DNA from: Apostichopus japonicus | Lineage: Eukaryota > Echinodermata > Holothuroidea > Aspidochirotida > Stichopodidae | Assembly (NCBI RefSeq): GCF_037975245.1 | Contig: NC_092576.1 | Span: 19,120,111 to 19,184,110, forward strand | Direction of reading: 5' to 3' | DNA: 64,000 nucleotides | Shown: positions 59,727-64,000 of the stretch, one piece after another | Layout: each line of letters opens with the position of its first letter | How positions within the stretch are numbered: position 1 is the first letter of the stretch | Program-made: the position numbers and the translations under genes | Notes under the pieces: generated by a model | What the model was told of the DNA's origin: nothing | Databases searched by the model: none | Seen by the model: the letters and a program-made list of their open reading frames with translations, nothing else

Positions 59727-60364
59727 CTATATCATGTAGAGGTGAAAAGGAAAACAAAAGTCGATATTCCAGGATCTTCAATATTATTGGAACGCAAAAA
59801 CTTTCAGATTTGCCTAAACATTTAAACGGAATAGAAAGCACATTCATCTTCAGAAAATTAGAGCAAAGTTCAATCGTTGCAAACTTACTTGTTGTTTGTT
59901 TCTTAATAGCAATAACGAGTTGGCATTTTCAAGCCTTGCATTTTTTATCTGTATAGTTAATGATAACCTCCGAACTCCAATGATTTTAATTTTAATGAGT
60001 ATGCAACACCGTTCCACCACTCAGCCTCTTGGTTTCATTACCCATCAAGAGGATTTTAAACCCAACCCCTTCATCACCCACTTCCCCGTCCTACTAAAGC
60101 TCTGTTTTTTTTCTGTTTGTCTCACTCTTCCACATTCTCTCTTTTACAGTCATTGCTATCTTTACTATACCCATCTGCTCAGTGCATCCCCTGTAACCCT
60201 CCATCTCCAGCAGCCGTAGCATCACCTGCTCCTTTCATCTAACTTTTTGGATTCATCAACTGTTACTATATTCGTTGTATAACGTTCCAAATAATGTTAA
60301 TATGTGTATATTATACTAACATAACCAGGTATATAGTATGTGAAAAAGGTACATCTCGGCCTAC

Positions 60365-60533
60365 CTATGATCCAAACTTAATGCAACCGCTCGTGGGGTT
60401 TCACATCCGGGGTCTGGTGGAGAGATGTACTTCCTAGAAGTGCCGTCGAGTCTTGACACGGACACCTCATTTCGACTAGAATCACCCCAATACATCAATC
60501 CCGTTATGTAAGCGACTGCTATGCCTGACGGAG
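60365..60533 (-). CDS. Receptor gene: LDL-receptor class B exon
   Basis: A 169-nt exon runs from CTATACAG| to GATCATAG|GTAGGC, entering in phase 1 and leaving in phase 2. It encodes PSGIAVAYITGLMYWGDSSR, VSRLDGTSRKYI and PRAVALSLDHR. GLMYWGD is the YWTD core and LDG the following turn. This is the most canonical blade in the gene. Confidence 0.9.
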
Positions 60534-61051
60534 CTGTATAGAGTCAATGGAAGAACTTACTAAATTAAATGTATGTTTTGTAATTACCAACCCTATTCAA
60601 AGTTAAGATAGCTGGCACATATTCATAGCAGTACACAATCAAGAGGTCCTCTAGACATCCAAAAGATGATAGGTGATTGATAGAGGACGATGGTTTTGTG
60701 AGATATTCCTTCCCTCATGAAGTCATGCACCTTATAACACACACACACAAACAAGACACTAATATGGGACACTATATATGCTAATGCAGGTGTGTTCTTG
60801 TTTATTTGTTCCTAGACCTAGGCGTATTGCAATTCTTTGAGGCCAGCTTCTAAGGACTTAGTATGATATATCTTTAGCGGTGGTCATCTTGTTCGGGTAG
60901 CATTGGAATGCGGAGAAGTAGAAAGAGAAAGAGAAGGCGAATGCGAAGGAGAAGGAGAAGAAGAAGAAGATGCCTTTGTAACATGGTTTTTCAAAGTCAT
61001 TCATGTGTAATGAGAAGACGTTCCACATATATAATAATTACTAATACTCAC

Positions 61052-61294
61052 TGCCTATATGGTCGTCTACGAGAATATCGTGGGTGTCATCTTTGATATT
61101 TACTCGAGCAATAAACTTCTCTTGTATATCAGTGTAATAAAAGTAAGCTCTGATCGGATCAAATGTCAACGCGGATGGACGCGTCGATCTTGGCAGGGGA
61201 AGGTGTTGAATTCCTTTTGTGCTGAATCTGTCGAAACGGACAATTGAAGCAATGTCGGTTCCAACGGCAGCGATGTATTCCGTTCTTGGTAGTA
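61052..61294 (-). CDS. Receptor gene: first LDL-receptor class B exon
   Basis: A 243-nt exon runs from CTCCTTACAG| to ATAGGCA|GTGAGT, phase 1 to phase 1. It reads AAVGTDIASIVRFDRFST, SALTFDPIRAYFYYTDIQEK and FIARVNIKDD. AYFYYTD corresponds to the YWTD motif. It begins the propeller. With the three following exons the propeller is about 270 residues, the normal length for six blades. Confidence 0.88.
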
Positions 61295-61579
61295 CTGTAA
61301 GGAGAAAAAAAAAGAGGATTTCTCAATTATTTCTGATAAACAGTTTAATTGCAAGTGAACGAGGAAACATACATACGTTAAACATATTTTGATTTTTGAT
61401 TTTAAAATAAGATGGATAATGATTCCAGAATAAACGTGGCAGATTCCAGTATAACCAGAGAACTTAACGACTTACGATATGAGACTTAAAAGAATGCAAA
61501 CTTTATGCAATTTAATATACTTTTTGGCTAATTTGGGGGGTTTCCAATTACGTGTAAATAATTACGTGACTTAGCCCAA

Positions 61580-62135
61580 TGATAGGCTATTTGTGATGGC
61601 TCGGAATACATACCTTGACTGTACTGAGCACTAAAACATGTTGCCTCAACTGTAGGCTATTTGTAATGGCTCAGAAGCATACCTTGTCTGTACCGAGCAT
61701 TAAAACCTGTTGCCTTAATTGCAGGTTATAGTGATAGCTCAGAATACATACCTTGACTGTACCGAGCATTAAAACCAGTTGCCTTAATTGCAGGTTATAG
61801 TGTTAGCTCAGAATACATACCTTGACTGTACCGAGCATTAAATCATGTTGCCTCAACTGTAGGCTATTTGTAATGGCTCAGAAGCATACCTTGAATGTAC
61901 CGAGCATTACAACCTGTTGCCTTAATTGCAGATTATATATAGTGATAGCTCAGAATACATACCTTGACTGTACCAAGCACTAAAACCTGTTGCCTAAATT
62001 GTAGGCTATTGTGATGGCTCAGAATACACACCTTGATTATAACGAGCATTAAAACCTGTTGCCTAAATTGTAGGTTATGTGTAGTGGCTCAGAATACACA
62101 CCTTGACTGTACCGAGCACTAAAACCTGTTGCCTC
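61580..62135. repeat. ~70-bp minisatellite of the CUB exon's donor end, eight copies
   Basis: CATACCTTGACTGTACCGAGC and TAAAACCTGTTGCCT recur about every 67-72 bp (cores near 61613, 61681, 61751, 61820, 61889, 61962, 62031, 62101). On the minus strand each unit is the last 24 nt of the CUB exon at 62102-62273, plus its donor and the start of the intron. All eight keep CAAG|GT(A/G)TG. Four of the seven extra copies also keep CAACAG in front of the 24-nt unit. The right-hand unit is the real exon end. Confidence 0.92.
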
Positions 62136-62273
62136 AACCGTGTTATCCGTTTGCATGTGGATGGTCAATTGGTTTGTCGTCGATAGAAAGCGAATCGGGT
62201 GCCTTGGCCAGCCAGGACCGTCATCGCAAAATATCGCTGGTTGGAATTCTGACCCTGGCGTGGGATCAGCGAT
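62102..62273 (-). CDS. Receptor gene: CUB domain, C-terminal half
   Basis: A 172-nt exon runs from TACTACTAG| to CAGTCAAG|GTGTGT, entering in phase 0 and leaving in phase 1. It continues the CUB fold from the exon at 63010: IADPTPGSEFQPAIFCDD, then FLSTTNQLTIHMQTDNTV, then TGFSARYSQ. The S..N.L.I......GF.A.Y ending is the standard CUB signature. The donor end is the source unit of the adjacent minisatellite. Confidence 0.87.
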
Positions 62274-63009
62274 CTAGTAGTAATCAGTACCAGATTTGGA
62301 ACGGACAAACAGATAAACGTTAAGACAGAGATATAGAAACAAATCAATAGTTATCAGTAGAATCTGGTCTTTCGTAAAGTAAATTCTCTCGTCAGGGATT
62401 GGGTTATAAAATGAACATAGTTTTTGAGACATTTGCACGAAATTGCCCTTGTTTATATTGGTACAGAACAGTCGATTAATATATGACTCTTTCAACATTG
62501 CGCTATCTAGTAATCTAAATATATTCCTAAATGTATTGGTTGAGGTGTAAATTATCGATGCGCTTTAGACGCTTGTAATACTGGTAGCATCTTTTTTGTG
62601 TCTTAAAACTATAAATTAAAACTTATTACTAGTTTTAATAGCAAACAAAATAGGTCTTCCATAATCAAGGTATAAGCGCTTTAATCGTCAAATAATACTA
62701 GTAATAGCCAGTAGTTGTTTTTTAACGCTTAAGCGACCACAGATGTGGGAGAAACCTGCAAGGGCTTATGGATTACAACTTACACGTCGGGTGGCTTCCA
62801 ATTTAACATTTTAACTCACATTTGGAATCTTTCCAATTAAGAAAGTATCTCTATTGCCGAGTAGCCTGCAACGAACGCACAAATTTAAGATAATACCTTA
62901 TCATTGAGAGGTCTTAACAGGAAAATAAACAATATCGACGTTGTCGACTATATATGGTAGCTATCAGGTATTTTAAACGTATTTATTAACCATGCATGTA
63001 TATATTTAC
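62274..63009. other. Intron between the two CUB exons
   Basis: No repeat array or other exon is seen. Joining across it is phase 0 to phase 0. Confidence 0.6.
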
Positions 63010-63194
63010 CGTGATTGAATCGTTGCAAAGACCGCCGAATTCTGCTTCGAGTTGAACATCATCGAACGTCAACTCGATGACTTTTCCTTCTGCAGCTTGT
63101 AAGTGCCATGTACAGTTAACATTGGAAGGATACAAATTTGGATATTCAGGCGATGTAAATGTCCCCGTAGAGTTCGAGAGCGTGACATCACAGG
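63010..63194 (-). CDS. Receptor gene: CUB domain, N-terminal half
   Basis: A 185-nt exon runs from GACATTCAG| to ATCACG|GTAAAT, entering in phase 1 and leaving in phase 0. It encodes CDVTLSNSTGTFTSPEYPNL, YPSNVNCTWHLQAAEGKVIE and LTFDDVQLE...CNDSI. The SPEYPNLYP motif, the C.W after it, the hydrophobic ELTFDDVQLE strand and C.DSI are diagnostic of CUB. CUB domains bind ligands extracellularly, often through calcium. No signal peptide is present, so earlier exons must lie beyond the right edge. Confidence 0.9.
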
Positions 63195-64000
63195 CTGAAT
63201 GTCAAAAAAATTAACATAAAGAGAGAGCAACTCATATCGAAGATGCATGCATGGGTAAGGTTTAGGTGGGTGCTGGTGACGGGGAAGGTGGTAAGGGAGG
63301 GGTTATGATTTGAATGACAGCGTGGAAGTAGAGGGGAATAACAAGGACATATGAAGCTAGGAATGTATTTGGAACAATACGTGTTTTAGACCGGGGATTA
63401 ATTATTATGAATTAATTATAAAGTTTCAACCATTGAAGATTACAATTGAAATTATCTCATGAATATGAAACCAAAAAGTCGAAAAGTGGAATGAGTTAAA
63501 GGCATTTTAATTCCATATGAGCAAATGAGATTGTTTAACACTAAAGACAATGACATCAACCTTGAGAAAGAGTGCAGCCCATAGACCTTTAACATTTTAC
63601 ATTGCCATTCATCAATTGAATTTTATGTAATCAAATTGATTATGAACTTTGCATACGGTACTTTGGGAACACAACGTTTTCCGTTTTTAGCAACATGTTG
63701 TGTTGCTATTGAAAAAATATTTGCATCAATATCTAAGTAAAGTAATTTTTTAAAAGGATTATCGAATCATAACCAATGAATATAAGTGATTCTTTTATGA
63801 TGACCGTAATATCTATTTAACATTTAGATGACAGTGAACAGTATAAATAATTAAAAGTGTTTGTATTAGCATAAAATGTTAAGCCCATGGAACATGTCTG
63901 TAACCTCTTGGCTTTTACATGTGTGTATGTTCATGAGCTGGACAAGATTATAAGTTAGCACGCAAACACACACCTTTTTACATGCAGGTGAAAATGTGTG
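63195..64000. other. Intron or upstream sequence at the right edge
   Basis: No exon recognised. Given the phase-1 acceptor at 63194, at least one further exon with a signal peptide or other modules is expected beyond 64000. Confidence 0.5.

Overview
The window is nuclear DNA of an animal. It is AT-rich and full of introns, microsatellites, satellite arrays and transposons. A HYR (hyalin repeat) exon combined with CUB, LDL-receptor class B and EGF exons in one gene, plus a large invertebrate-type load of DNA transposons, suggests a marine deuterostome. An echinoderm is my best guess; this is an inference from domain content, not from a species-specific sequence. No bacterial or viral genome is present.

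Layout. 1-2478 is a 209-bp satellite that ends in a small terminal-inverted-repeat element carrying an inverted piece of the monomer. 2.6-5.9 kb has no clear gene, but a 17-base motif occurs six times. 6.1-8.26 and 13.43-13.88 kb are one 147-bp satellite split by a complete Ty3/Gypsy retrotransposon (8260-13434, minus strand). Its two LTRs look identical and its gag-pol frame is open. 16.3-20.6 kb holds four small minus-strand exons of an unrecognised gene, including a duplicated 84-nt exon; a possible first exon lies at 25.5 kb. 23.3-25.0 kb contains two non-autonomous DNA transposons.

From 28.4 kb to beyond the right edge I reconstruct one minus-strand receptor gene. Its exons encode CUB (two exons), a YWTD propeller (four exons), a partial EGF module, HYR, and a transmembrane segment with a tyrosine- and PPxY-containing tail. 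All internal junction phases agree, except that one propeller exon has an extra A in a homopolymer. The CUB donor end has been amplified into a 70-bp minisatellite carrying seven extra 5' splice sites.

The roughly 28-kb intron before the last exon is a nest of mobile DNA. The main resident is an 8.35-kb element with ~165-bp inverted termini (41018-49371). It carries a five-exon, 1,578-codon gene combining N-terminal Cys/His zinc-binding motifs, a DDE-like core, an XPG/PIN-like nuclease motif set and a C-terminal Cys-rich domain. This combination resembles the Academ superfamily. The reading frame is intact except for one in-frame TGA 79 codons from the end. Around it lie hAT-like MITEs with target-site duplications, a 676-bp tandem duplication, a minisatellite-bearing inverted-repeat element with a 9-bp duplication, and dispersed repeats.
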